Below are positions 25,256 through 38,100 of a stretch of DNA of 64,000 nt, in pieces (positions within the stretch are counted from its first letter, which is position 1; every line of letters begins with the position of its first letter). The notes beneath the pieces were generated by a model. It had not been told where the DNA came from. It did not search any database and saw only the letters and a program-made list of their open reading frames with translations. A program made the position numbers and the translations under genes. The DNA comes from Aulostomus chinensis (Eukaryota > Chordata > Actinopteri > Syngnathiformes > Aulostomidae), in assembly GCA_037954235.1 (NCBI GenBank), contig JBBMOA010000005.1, forward strand, positions 1,877,501 to 1,941,500. The letters are read 5' to 3'.

Positions 25256-27480
25256 ATTGGATGGGATAAGAAAGGGGGATTGGGGGGCGATGCAGGCGGT
25301 GGTTGCAGGAGAGAGATGGAGCTCCGGTGGATTAGTGGAAACACAGAAAGACTGCGAGGCACCAAGACCAACTGCAAAGTGCAACAAGTAATGGTAATGA
25401 GAGGAGAGGAGAGGAGAGGAGAGGAGAGGAGAGGAGGGGAGGGCTCCATGTAACCTGATGTGTCCCCCAGCAGTCTAAGCCTATAGTAGCATAGCTATCA
25501 ATGGTTCAGAGCTACCTGAACCAGTCCTAACTGAAGGCTCTGTCATAAAGGAAAGTCTTAAGCCTGGACTTAAACGTAGTTAAAGTGTCTGCCCCTCTGA
25601 CCCATGGAGAGATGCTGGTTCCATAGTAGAGGAGCCAGGTAACTAAAGGCTCTACCTCCCAGTCTGTTTTTATTGATACTGGGAGTCACTAACAGACCTG
25701 CATTCTGGGAGCGGAGTGCTCTGGTGGGACAGTAGGGACTAATGAGCTCTTTCAAATAGGATGGAGCTTTATCATTGAGAGCCTGATGAGTCAGCAGAAG
25801 GATTTTGAAGTGGATTCTAGATCCTACAGGAAGGAGAGAAGCTAAAGTGGAGAGATGTGTTCTCTCTTCTAACTCCCGTCAGAACCCTCGCTGCAGCGTT
25901 CTGGACCAGCTGGAGACTCTTTAGGGAGTATTTAGGACATCCTGACAGGAGAGAGTTGCAGTGGTCCAGCCTAGAAGTGATAAATGCATGCACCAGTTTC
26001 TCAGCATCACTCTGGGAAAGGATGTTCCTAATCTTAGCGATACTGCAGGTGGAAGAAGGCGGTCCTGGTCACATGATTTATGTGGAAGAAGGAAAGGTCC
26101 TGGTCAAAAGATGTTCATGTAGCTGCTCCAGGACAACCTTCTCAAGGATCTTGGAGATGTAGGGAGGTTGGATATCGGCCTATAGTTGGCTAACACATCT
26201 GGGTCAAGAGAAGGTTTTTTAAGTAAAGGGTTGGTGACAGCCACCTTAAAGGCCTGTGGCTCATAACCTGTGACTAAGGAAAGATTAATTTGATTTAATA
26301 TAGAAGTGTTGACTAGAGGGAAGGCATCCTTAAGGAGGCTTGTCGGGATGGGATCCAGCAGACAAGTGGCTGACTTGGAGGAAGTGACTGCAGAAGTTAA
26401 TTCTGACAGGTCGATGGGGGAGAAGCTGTCCAAGTGAGCACCAAGTCTGGGAGGTGCTTCTATGGGGACTGTAGTCTGTCCTCCATTACTGGCAATCTTT
26501 GTTCTAATATTCACAATCTTTTCAGTAAAGAAAGAAAGGAAGTCGTTACTGCTGAGAGTTGGGGGATGCATGGCTCAACAGCACTGTGGTTCTTGGTGAG
26601 CCTGCCCACGGTGTTGAAGAGGAACCTGGGGTGGTTCTTATTCTTGTCTATTAGGGACGAGTAGTAAGCGCTTCTAGCATTACGGAGTTCTTTTTATATA
26701 TTAATAAACTCTCCTTCCAGGCTTGGTGGACTTCCTCGTGCTGGCTGGAATGTGTCTTCCTTTCCAGTTGTCTGGTCTTCTGTTTTAAGGCACGCAGCTC
26801 TGGGCTGTACCAGGGAACTATTCTTTTCTGGTTGATAACCTTCTTCTTCAGGGGAGCTACGGCATCAAGTGTCCCAAAGAGTGCTGCTGCAGTGCTGTCC
26901 ACAAGATAGTCTACCTGCGAGGGGGTGAAATCAGCATAACTGCCCATTATATCACTACAAGGTGTGGCAGCAAGCTCTGCTGGAATAAGCTCCTAAATCT
27001 AGAAACAGCAGTGTCAGATAGACATCTACTGAAGCGGGACTTTTTCCCAGGTAGGATATAATTTGTTAAAGTAAATTCAAATGTAATTAAGGAGTGATCA
27101 GACAAGACAGGGTTCTGAGGAAGAACTATGATGCGGTCAGCTTCTATTCCATAAGTGAGTACTAAATCAAGGATGTGATTAAAAGTGTGAGTGGGTTTGT
27201 TTACCCTCTGACAGAAGCCAACAGAATCAATAAGCGACTTAAACGCAGTGGCCAGAGAATCATCATTGACGTCCACATGGATGTTAAAGTCACCCACTAG
27301 AATGACTTTGTCTGAGTTCAATGCCAAGTTAGACAGAAAGTCAGGGAGTTCTTCTAAGAACTCAGAATAAGGTGCAGGAGGACGGTACACCACAGCAAGT
27401 AAGAGTGGTTTCTCTGCTTTCCAGTCTGGGGGGGAGAAGCTGACAGTCAGGCTCTCAAATGAATTAATGAACAATTAGGT
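25255..27480 (-). mobile_element. Antisense LINE (CR1/L2-like), internally deleted
   Basis: From 27474 down the minus strand reads an endonuclease/exonuclease/phosphatase domain (LAVVYRPP, LVGDFNIHVD, SDHSLITFEF), a linker (WYSPELRALKQKTRQLERKT, 26947-26651), the start of the reverse transcriptase (LANYRPISNLP, 26571-26104) and the distal end (LISPYCPTRALRSQNAGLL, 25755-25570). The RT core with YADD is missing between about 26110 and 25900, so it is a deletion derivative. The 3' end carries a (GGAGA)n stretch at 25396-25440. The same 3' end lies inverted at 63.15-63.95 kb. Confidence 0.85.
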
Positions 27481-27499
27481 GGAGGGTTAGTGAGCAAAT

Positions 27500-28671
27500 T
27501 TGACTGATAGATTGCAGCAGATTCAGGTGGATCAACAACAGATAGCTGAGAACAACCAGTCAGGCACCCAACGGGAATCAGTGCTGACCAGCCCGTGGGT
27601 GTATATTAAAGTCATCAAGAGAAAGTGGTCAGAACCCAGGTGGCTGGGACCCTATCGGGTGGTGGAGAGAACCTCCACAGCAGTCAAGACATCTGGGAGT
27701 GGGGATAAGTGGATTCACTTATCATGTTGTAGACAGGCGGAGGAAAGCAGTAGACCGCTAACAGAGGTTAGAAGAAATTTGGCCGATACAGAATAACATG
27801 AACATGGGGGGGTGGACGGCGTTTCTGATGTGTCTGGCTGGAGTGCTTTTGAACAAGATTCCGTTGACAGAGGGAGAAGAGATGACAGTGACATACCAAA
27901 AGGGTCGTCAAGCAACATATCAGATTGATTTGTGTGATGTGATTGACTGTGGACAAGGATCACCCGCTTGGCGGGGATATGATGTATATGTGTGTATACA
28001 TACAAATCAAAATCAGTGGTGTCCGTCATGGGATTATGTGGTCGCGTGGACAGTGGTTAGATGGGCTCCAAGGCCTTGTAAACAAGGGAAGGTGTGCACT
28101 AGAAACCAAGTCTCTACCATCAGAGGCCAACTACCTGATGTGGGATCAGCAGGGAATCCCCTGCTGATCCCATGAACAAATATAACTCCTAAAGCACCAG
28201 CATGCCTGGTTCCACCAGCATGCCTGGTCAGACACAGACAGGACAGAGTAGTTATGAAACAAGGAAAACAGAAAGTTGCTTCCACAGCCTCAATGTCACA
28301 GAGACTTTCAGAAGAAGTGGGACAGGAACAGATGGTGCTGGCACGCAGTCAGACAGAAGAATCTGATGACAACGAAGATCAAAAATACACACTTGAAGCA
28401 GAAGCGATCACATCAGCACCTCCTTGTATCACATGAACCTGGAGAGAGAGTGAGGTCGTTGGACTTCCTGCTCCAACGCCAGGGACGACGCGTCTGCGTG
28501 TGCTGACTCCAGGATACGGAGATGATCTCCAGAACTCTGGACTCTTTCCTGTTGGTCTGAATAAATTCTACTGAACCAACTAGAAGGAGTCCTCCCAAGA
28601 TTTAGAACAGGGCAGTGGAGACTCTGGGGTCCTTCTGACTGATTCATGATGACCTGTTGAAAAGTTCCTAC
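27500..28671 (+). mobile_element. Endogenous retrovirus fragment (integrase end, env pieces, LTR-like end)
   Basis: 27500-27796 encodes the C-terminal GPY/F-type end of a retroviral integrase. 27798-28175 begins with a hydrophobic signal-like segment and encodes the N-terminal part of an envelope surface protein, ending at a stop; the rest of the surface and transmembrane regions is largely deleted. 28254-28436 is a short acidic ORF of uncertain origin. 28376-28671 is an LTR-like block with AATAAA at 28559-28564, repeated inverted at 61.52-61.82 kb. Gag, protease and RT are missing. The provirus is defective. Confidence 0.7.
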
Positions 28672-28763
28672 AAGAGCTACACACACAGCTACACGCACAG
28701 CTACACACACAGCTACACACACATACACAGGGTGCGCTAGCAGAGCCCAGGGACAAGGCCCTG

Positions 28764-30042
28764 ATGAAGGGGATGGCTGGACAGACTGCCACCAGGGTGG
28801 CTGAGTCTGTGTCGGATGGAGAGGAGGATGTAATGGATGTTGATCTGTTCACACTTGCTGGGAAGAGGAAAACTCCAGAATCCACAGTTAATAGTAAAAA
28901 AATGAATGAAGTATCTAAGGGTGACCCACAATGTTCCTCCTCTCAGTCAGAGGAGAACACCCAGGACACACTCAGCTCACAGATGAACACACAGGAGGAT
29001 TCCGACTCTGAGGTCATGCAGGTTGAGGCACATGGTGGTTACTCCTTCTCCAGGATCCGCTCCTCTCTCAAGAGCACTAAAGGGATGAGGGCCGTCAAGG
29101 TGGACGACTTTTTTCCTGACCTTCAGTTGTTTCACGACTCCATCAAGTTTTTTCCAAGGAAGTCAGGAGACCTGGGCAGCCGACCTTTACTGACCCAGAA
29201 GTTTACCATCTGAAGGAACTGTTGGTGAAGGTGCGGGCCCACATCGATAAAGTTGAATAGGCTGAATATGAGTCCTCTCCTTCCTTCCTTGTTGTTGTTC
29301 ACACAAAGCTCCATCATGTGTGACGTCAGGCTCGGCTCTTTAAACATTAATGGTGCGAGGAGAGACGTAAAGAGAGCCTCTCTCTTCTCTCTGATCCAGT
29401 CAAAGAAGCTAAATGTGGTTTTTCTTCAGGAGACCCCCAGTTCTCCTGATAATGAGTCAGACTGGAGGAGGGAGTGGGGTGGAGAGCTGTTTCTCAGCCA
29501 CAGGAGCAGTAGCAGTGGGGGGGGTTGGAGTTCTCTTCTCCCCAGATTTCCTACCCATTTCCTGCTCTGCGGAGGAAGTCATTCCAGGCCGGATGTTAAA
29601 GATTAGTGCTGTGTTGGAGAGCGTCACCATGGTCTTCATCAATGTCTATGCTCCTACTATTGGCTCAGACAGAATGGCCTTTTTGGATGTGTTGAAAAAG
29701 GTTCTTTCTAACTGGAGCAGTGAGGAGTTCCTGTTCCTGGGTGGCGATTTTAACTGCACTGAGAACCCTCAGCTAGATAGGAACCATCAGGGGCTTCATG
29801 CTCCTTCTGGATGGCTCTGTTTGAAGTGGGTTGGGGTTAGGGTGATGTTTGGAGATGTTTCTATCCCGGTCAGCAGCAGTTCACCTGGGCTCACAGCAGA
29901 GAGACCTCTCTGTCCCTGGCCAGACTGGATAGAGTCTACTGTTTTAAACATCACGTCAATGTTTTTAAGTGTCTCAATCAGTCCGCTGGGTTTTTCTGAC
30001 CACTCTCTGGTGCCCCCGGTGGTTTTTTGTGAAGGATGCTAA
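28764..30042 (+). mobile_element. L1/Tx1-type LINE 5' fragment, frameshifted
   Basis: 28764-29213 is an acidic, Ser/Glu-rich ORF1-like tail (SLKSTKGMRAVKVDDFFPDL). From about 29310 an APE endonuclease begins: LGSLNINGARRDVKRASLFS, VVFLQET, then, after a frameshift at the G run 29515-29524, VFINVYAPTIGSDRMAFLDV and LGGDFNCTENPQLD. The sequence stops near 30042, before the reverse transcriptase. The two overlapping frames and the lack of RT show it is dead. Confidence 0.8.
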
Positions 30043-30640
30043 ATGTACGAGTGCATCCACTCAAACAAACTGTTGTGATTTACTCAATAAAATCCTCCTA
30101 ACAACTTGTACTCCCTCTTTCAAGTACATTATACTGTTGCAATATTAAGTACAACTCATTGCCACTATCCAGTAATTTTACTCACCCCTGACCTGAAGGT
30201 TGAAGTAAATGTTATTTTCTTACCTTCGGTTTGGATGTCAAATCTGATCACATCCATTAATCAAAATCAATTATTATTTTCCAGCAGCAGTCATGTAATC
30301 TATTTGAAAATATGATGAAGTCTCATGTATCTTACACATTCACTGTTATGAAATAAACAAGTCGATTTTTTTATTGTTGCACTTGCAGTTCATTGGTTGT
30401 TCTTATTTTTTCTTAGTCAATTCTTATAATATATATATATATATATTTCCTGGGGTTCCTCACATTTCAGAATCATCCCAGTGAAGCAGTGGTGAAAGTC
30501 TGAACTCCTGTCCTACCAGAAAGGTGTTTGTCTTGAAGTCCTGCAAACTGAAAACTAGTGGACTGACCTGTAGAACCACAAAGACTTGGACAACCAGCAG
30601 TATCTCCTGAATGTCTCTATTTTTCAGAATTTCTGACGAC
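30043..30640. other. AT-rich spacer with (AT)n
   Basis: Contains an (AT) run at 30430-30447 and no gene that I can support. Confidence 0.4.
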
Positions 30641-30682
30641 TGCAAAATTGGTCCGTATCTGAATGTCCCTCCCTGTCCCGCA

Positions 30683-31400
30683 TCAGTTTATCCTCTCCTG
30701 GTTCAATGATATCAACATTTTCCCTGAGACACTCTTGTCTCCTGGCAGCTGGAGCAGAAGTCCTTGTTCACTTGAGGCTGAAGCAGGAGGATTGAAACGG
30801 CAGATGCTTTTTACCAAATCTCTGATCACCAATTCCTCAACAGTCATTGCTTTGTAAAGTGTCCTGATCACATGATTGATTAGTGGTGCAGATGTGAACC
30901 TCTTCTAGTATCTCGTCGTTGCTCCTGCTGGGCTCATTGAAGATGCGGTTCAACTTCAGAAATAATGACCAAGATGAATTACGATGACTCCGCCCACATC
31001 TCCACCCTCTTTTACAAGAGTCTCATCATCATTTCCACCTGCCAACCAGGAAGTCTCTTCTGTTGTTGGACTTGAGTGTCTGCAACACTGCAGGTTTCAA
31101 GTCTTCAAGGCAGTGAGGATCACGTCGCCTACTTTTATGTGAAGCAAAGCTTGAATATATATTTGTACTGCAGTCGCAGTCTTTAAAAACACAACAAACA
31201 GTTTGGTGTTGTTTTGGATGAACTCCAAGGTGTTCAGACAACCGTCTCTCTGGGTCAAAACTCCATGAATTCCAGATGAGACAGCAAAATGATCCCCTTT
31301 GCCCCAAGCGTCCCCTCTCAGTGAGGTCCCTTGATAAATGGGTACCAAGTGTCGCCCGAGTTTTAAAAGAAGCAGGACAGTTGGAGTACAAGCATGACGG
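30683..31400 (-). pseudogene. C2H2-like N-terminal exon relic of the SAMD3-like gene family
   Basis: Minus strand from 31391: CPASFKTRATLGTHLSRD, later VCCVFKDCDCSTNIYSSFAS and HKSRRRDPHCLEDLKP. This paired-Cys, His-rich pattern matches my memory of the N-terminal exon of the same predicted fish proteins whose C-terminus is at 14.18-14.51 kb. The linker reading frame is disturbed (two overlapping frames at 31348 and 31391). The continuation to 30683 is uncertain. A relic, not a complete gene. Confidence 0.5.
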
Positions 31401-31494
31401 CGTCCACCGCTCGGTGGATGTTTAAGAGCTCCAAACCTTTAGATGCCCTAAAGGTGCAATTTTAGCACAACAACCATCTCATGGGCACTGAGGA

Positions 31495-32150
31495 CTATCT
31501 ATCTATCTATCAGTCAAATTTGCTGCACTGTCGTCCTTAGCCTGACAAAGGCAAAGACAGAATTAGTGAGAGGAAAAATGACAACTAAGCTCTTCACAAA
31601 AAGTAAATGAAGGACAGCAATGTCGCGTGTCAAAAGATACGGAGACAGACAAGATGCCGCCATTGGTCTTCAGGTCGGGAGCCACGAGTCGTCATGTTGC
31701 CAGCAGAAACTATTAACTTATATGGGGGGGGGGGGGGGGGGGCTCATATTTACTGGCTGAAGATGCATCCATTTGAACAAAAAAGACCCTCATTGTATGA
31801 ATCGTGTGAATGTGAAACAAACACGCGAAGACATGAAGAAAATCTGCTGTAGCAGCACCTCAGCAGCGCCATCCTTTGGTTACATGTCACACCATGCTTT
31901 TGCATTAACTGTCATCCTGGACTACACGCGACAGCCAAAGTATCACACACATGCAGTTCCCATGACAATCTAAAAACATCCCTTTCATTCATATCATTTT
32001 ATCACGTTCACTCTCTTGTGTAGGAGTGAGGAACCAAATCAAAATCAAGAACCATGAGTCTTTCATTGGGGCTCCTTTCTCCATGTTCTGGTACAGAAAC
32101 TCAGCAGTTTCTAACATTTATTTGACAGGAACAGTTGATGACTCACTGGG
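31495..32150. other. Spacer with (CTAT)n and a long G run
   Basis: Short tetranucleotide repeat at 31498-31511 and about 18 consecutive G at 31723-31742. No gene seen. Confidence 0.5.
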
Positions 32151-35100
32151 AGTTTTGGTGTTCATGCTGTCACTGTCAAGTGCAGCTGAACATGAGAGGT
32201 AGCAGGATCCATTCATGTGTTCATGCTGTCACTGTCAAGTGCAGCGTCGTATGTGAGAGGTAGCAGGATCCATTCATGTGTTCACGCTGTCACTGTCAAG
32301 TGCAGCTTCACATGTGAGAGGTAGCAGAATCCATTCATGTGGTCATGCTGTCACTGTCAAGTGCAGCTTCACATGAGAGATATAGCAGGATCATTCATGT
32401 GTTCATGCTGTTACTGTCAAGTGCAGCTTCACATGAGAGGTAGCAGGATCATTCATGTGTTCATGCTGTCACTGTCAAGTGCAGCTTCACATGAGAGGTA
32501 ACAGGATCATTCATGTGTTCACGCTGTCACTGTCAAGTGCAGTTTCACATGTGAGAGGAAGCAGGATCATTCATGTGTTCACGCTGTCACTGTCAAGTGC
32601 GGCTTCACGTGTGAGAGGTAGCAGGTTCGATTCATGTGGTCATGCTGTCACTGTCAAGTGCAGCTTCACATGTGAGAGGTAGCAGGATTCATTCATGTGT
32701 TCACGCTGTCACTGTCAGGTGGAGCTTCACATGAGAGGTAGCAGGATTCATTCATGTGTTCATGCTGTCACTGTAAAGTGCAGATTCATACGTGAGAGGT
32801 AGCTGGATCATTCATGTGTTCATGCTGTCACTGTCAAGTGCAGTTTCACATGAGAGGTAGCAGGATCATTCATGTTTTCATGCTGTCACCATCAGGTGGA
32901 GCTTCACATGAGAGGCAGGAGGATCATTCATGTGTTCATGCTGTCAATATCAAGTGCAGCTGAACATGAGAGGTAGCAGGATGCATTCATGTCTTCATGC
33001 TGTCACTGTCAAGTGCAGCGTCATATGTGAGAGGTAGCAGGATCCATTCATGTGTTCACGCTGTCACTGTCAAGTGCAGCTTCACATGAGAGATGGAGCA
33101 GGTTCATTCATGTGTTCATGCTGTCACTGTCAAGTGCAACTTCACATGAGAGGTAGCAGGATCATTCATGTGTTCATGATGTCACTGTCAAGTGCAGCTT
33201 CACATGAGAGGTAGCATGATGAATTCATGTTTTCATGCTGTCACTGTAAAGTGCAGCTTCACATGTGAGAGGTAGCAGGATCATTCATGTGTTCACGCTG
33301 TCACTGTCAGGTGCAGCTTCACAGGGGAAAGGTAGCAGGATCATTCATGTGTTCATGCTGTCACTGTCAAGTGCAGCTTCACATGAGTAAGGTAGCAGGA
33401 TCATTCATGTGTTCATGCTGTCACTGTCAAGTGCAGCTTCACATTAGAGAGGTAGCAGGATTCATTCATGTGTTCACGCTGGCACTGTCAGGTGGAGCTT
33501 CACATGAGAGGTAACAGGATCATTCATGTGTTCATGCTGTCACTGTCAAGTGCAGCTTCAAATTAGAGAGGTAGAAGGATTCATTCATGTGTTCATGATG
33601 TCACTGTAAAGTGCAGCTTCACACGTGAAAGGTAGCAGGATTCAGTCATGTGTTCACGCTGTCACTGTCAGGTGGAGCTTCACATGAGAGGTAGCAGGAT
33701 GAATTCATGTGTTCATGCTGTCACTGTAAAGTGCAGCTTCACACATAAGAGGTAGCTGTATCATTCATGTGTTCATGCTGTCACTGTCAAGTGCAGCTTC
33801 ACAAGAGAGAGGTAGCAGGATCATTCATGTGTTCATGCTGTCACTGTCAAGTGCAGCTTCAAATGAGAAAGGTAGCAGTATCCATTCATGTGTTCATGCT
33901 GTCACTGTCAAGTGCAGCTGAACATGAGAGGTAAAAGGATCATTCATGTGTTCATGCTGTCACTGTCAAGTGCAGCTTCACATGAGAGGTAGCAGGATCA
34001 TTCATGTGTTCATGCTGTTCACTGTCAAGTGCAGCTTCACATGAGAGGTAACAGGATCATTCATGTGTTCACGCTGTCACTGTCAAGTGCAGTTTCACAT
34101 GTGAGAGGAAGCAGGATCATTCATGTGTTCACGCTGTCACTGTCAAGTGCGGCTTCACGTGTGAGAGGTAGCAGGTTCGATTCATGTGGTCATGCTGTCA
34201 CTGTCAAGTGCAGCTTCACATGTGAGAGGTAGCAGGATTCATTCATGTGTTCACGCTGTCACTGTCAGGTGGAGCTTCACATGAGAGGTAGCAGGATTCA
34301 TTCATGAGTTCATGCTGTCACTGTAAAGTGCAGATTCATAGGTGAGAGGTAGCTGGATCATTCATGTGTTCATGCTGTCACTGTCAAGTGCAGCTTCACA
34401 TGAGAGGTAGCAGGATCATTCATGTTTTCATGCTGTCACCATCAGGTGGAGCTTCACATGAGAGGCAGGAGGATCATTCATGTGTTCATGCTGTCACTAT
34501 CAAGTGCAGCTGAACATGAGAGGTAGCAGGATCCATTCATGTGTTCATGCTGTCACTGTCAAGTGCAGCGTCATATGTGAGAGGTAGCAGGATCCATTCA
34601 TGTGTTCACGCTGTCACTGTCAAGTGCAGCTTCACATGAGAGATGGAGCAGGTTCATTCATGTGTTCATGCTGTCACTGTCAAGTGCAGCTTCACATGAG
34701 AGGTAGCAGGATCCATTCATGTGTACAAGCTGTCACTTTCAAGTGCAGCTTCACATGTGAGAGGTAGCAGGATCATTCATGTGTTCACGCTGTCATTGTC
34801 AAGTGCAGCTTCACATGTGAGAGGAAGCAGGTTCCATTCATGTGTTCACGCTGTCACTGTCAAGTGCAGCTTCACATGAGAGGTAGCAGGATCATTCATG
34901 TGTTCACGCTGTCACTGTCAAGTGCAGCTTCACATGAGAGGTAGCAGGATCCATTCATGTGTTCACGCTGTCACTGTCAAATGCAGCTTCACATGTGAGA
35001 GGTAGCAGGATCATTCATGTCGTCATGTTGTCACTGTCAAGTGCAGCTTCACATGTGAGAGGTAGCAGGATCCATTCATGTGTTCATGCTGTCACTGTCA

Positions 35101-38100
35101 AGTGCAGCTTCACATGAGAGGTAGCAGGATCATTCATGTGTTCATGCTTTTCACTGTCAAGTGCAGCTTCACATGAGAGGTAACAGGATCATTCATGTGT
35201 TCACGCTGTCACTGTCAAGTGCAGTTTCACATGTGAGAGGAAGCAGGATCATTCATGTGTTCACGCTGTCACTGTCAAGTGCGGCTTCACATGTGAGAGG
35301 CAGCAGGTTCGATTCATGTGGTCATGCTGTCACTGTCAAGTGCAGCTTCACATGTGAGAGGTAGCAGGATTCATTCATGTGTTCACGCTGTCACTGTCAG
35401 GTGGAGCTTCACATGAGAGGTAGCAGGATTCATTCATGAGTTCATGCTGTCACTGTAAAGTGCAGATTCATACGTGAGAGGTAGCTGGATCATTCATGTG
35501 TTCATGCTGTCACTGTCAAGTGCAGCTTCACATGAGAGGTAGCAGGATCATTCATGTTTTCATGCTGTCACCATCAGGTGGAGCTTCACATGAGAGGCAG
35601 GAGGATCATTCATGTGTTCATGCTGTCACTATCAAGTGCAGCTGAACATGAGAGGTAGCAGGATCCATTCATGTGTTCATGCTGTCACTGTCAAGTGCAG
35701 CGTCATATGTGAGAGGTAGCAGGATCCATTCATGTGTTCATGCTGTCACTGTCAAGTGCAGCTTCACATGTGAGAGGTAGCAGGATTCATTCATGTGTTC
35801 ACGCTGGCACTGTCAGGTGGAGCTTCACATGAGAGGTAACAGGATCATTCATGTGTTCATGCTGTCACTGTCAAGTGCAGCTTCACATTAGAGAGGTAGC
35901 AGGATTCATTCATGTGTTCATGCTGTCACTGTAAAGTGCAGCTTCACACGTGAAAGGTAGCAGGATTCAGTCATGTGTTCACGCTGTCACTGTCAGGTGG
36001 AGCTTCACATGAGAGGTAGCAGGATGAATTCATGTGTTCATGCTGTCACTGTAAAGTGCAGCTTCACACATAAGAGGTAGCTGTATCATTCATGTGTTCA
36101 TGCTGTCACTGTCAAGTGCAGCTTCACAAGAGAGAGGTAGCAGGATCATTCATGTGTTCATGCTGTCACTGTCAAGTGCAGCTTCAAATGAGAAAGGTAG
36201 CAGTATCCATTCATGTGTTCATGCTGTCACTGTCAAGTGCAGCTGAACATGAGAGGTAAAAGGATCATTCATGTGTTCATGCTGTCACTGTCAAGTGCAG
36301 CTTCACATGAGAGGTAGCAGGATCATTCATGTGTTCATGCTGTTCACTGTCAAGTGCAGCTTCACATGAGAGAGGTAAAAGTATCCATGCATGTGTTCAT
36401 GCTGTCACAGTCAGGTGCAGCTTCACATGAGAGGTAGCAGGATCCATTCATGTTTTCATGCTGTCACTGTCAAGTGCAGCTTCACAATAGAGAGGTTGCA
36501 GGATCATTCATGTGTTCATGCTGTCACTGTCAAGTGCAGCTTCACATGAGAGGTAGCAGTATCATTCATGTGTTCATGCTGTCACTGTCAAGTGCAGCTT
36601 CACATGAGAGGTAGCAGGATCCATTCATGTGTTCACGCTGTCACTGTCAAGTGCAGGTTCACATGTGAAAGGTAGCAGGGTCATTCATGTGTTCACGCTG
36701 TCACTGTCAAGTGCAGCTGAACATGAGAGGTAGCAGGATTCATTCATGTGTTCATGCTGTAACTGTAAAGTGCAGCTTCACACGTGAGAGGTAGCTGGAT
36801 CATTCATGTGTTCATGCTGTCACTGTCAAGTGCAGCTTCACATGATAGATATAGAAGGATCATTCATGTGTTCATGCTCTTACTGTCAAGTGCAGCTTTA
36901 CATAAGAGGTAGCAGAATCATTCATGTGTTCATGCTGTCACTGTAAAGTGCAGCTTCACACGTGAGAGGTAGCAGGATTCAGTCATGTGTTCACGCTGTC
37001 ACTGTCAGGTGGAGCTTCACATGAGAGGTAGCAAAATGAATTCATGTGTTCATGCTGTCACTGTAAAGTGCAGATTCACACGTAAGAGGTAGATGGATCA
37101 TTCATGTGTTCATGCTGGCACTGTCAAGTGCAGCTTCACACGAGAGAGGAAGCAGGATCATTCATGTCTTCATGCTGTCACTGTCAAGTGCAGCTTCAAA
37201 TGAGAAAGGTAGCAGGATCCATTCATGTGTTCAGGCTGTCACTGTCAAGTGCAGCTTCACATGAGAAAGGTAGCAGGATCCATTCATGTCTTCATGCTGT
37301 CACTGTCAAGTGTAGCTTCACATTCGAGAGGTAGCAGGATCATTCATGTGTTCATGCTGTCACTGTCAAGTGCAGCTGAACATGAGAGGTAACAGTATCC
37401 ATTCATGTGTTCACGCTGTCACTGTCAAGTGCAGCTTCACATGAGAGGAAGCAGGATCATTCATGTGTTCATGCTGTCACTGTCAAGTGCAGCTTCACAT
37501 GAGAGATGTAGCAGGATCCATTCATGTGTTCATGCTGTCACTGTCAAGTGCAGCTTCACATGAGAGGTAGCAGGATCAATAATGTGTTTATGCTGTCACC
37601 GTCAGGTGGAGCTTCACATTAGAGGCAGCAGGATCATTCATGTGTTCATGCTGTCACTATCAAGTGCAGCTGAACATGAGAGGAAGCATGATCATTCATG
37701 TGTTCATGCTGTTACTGTCAAGTGCAGCTTCACATGAGAAAGGTAGTAGGATCCATTCATGTGTTCACGCTGTCACTGTCAAGTGCAGCTTAACATGAGA
37801 GAGGTAGCAGGATCCATTCATGTGTTCATGCTGTCACTGTCAAGTGCAGCTTCACATTGGAGAGGTAGCAGGATTCATTCATGTGTCCACGCTGTCACTG
37901 TCAGGTGGAGCTTCACATGAGAGGTAGCAAAATGAATTCATGTGTTCATGCTGTCACTGTAAAGTGCAGATTCACACGTAAGAGGTAGATGGATCATTCA
38001 GGTGTTCATGCTGTCACTGTCAAGTGCAGCTTCACACGAGAGAGGAAGCAGGATCATTCATGTGTTCATGCTGTCACTGTCAAGTGCAGCTTCAAATGAG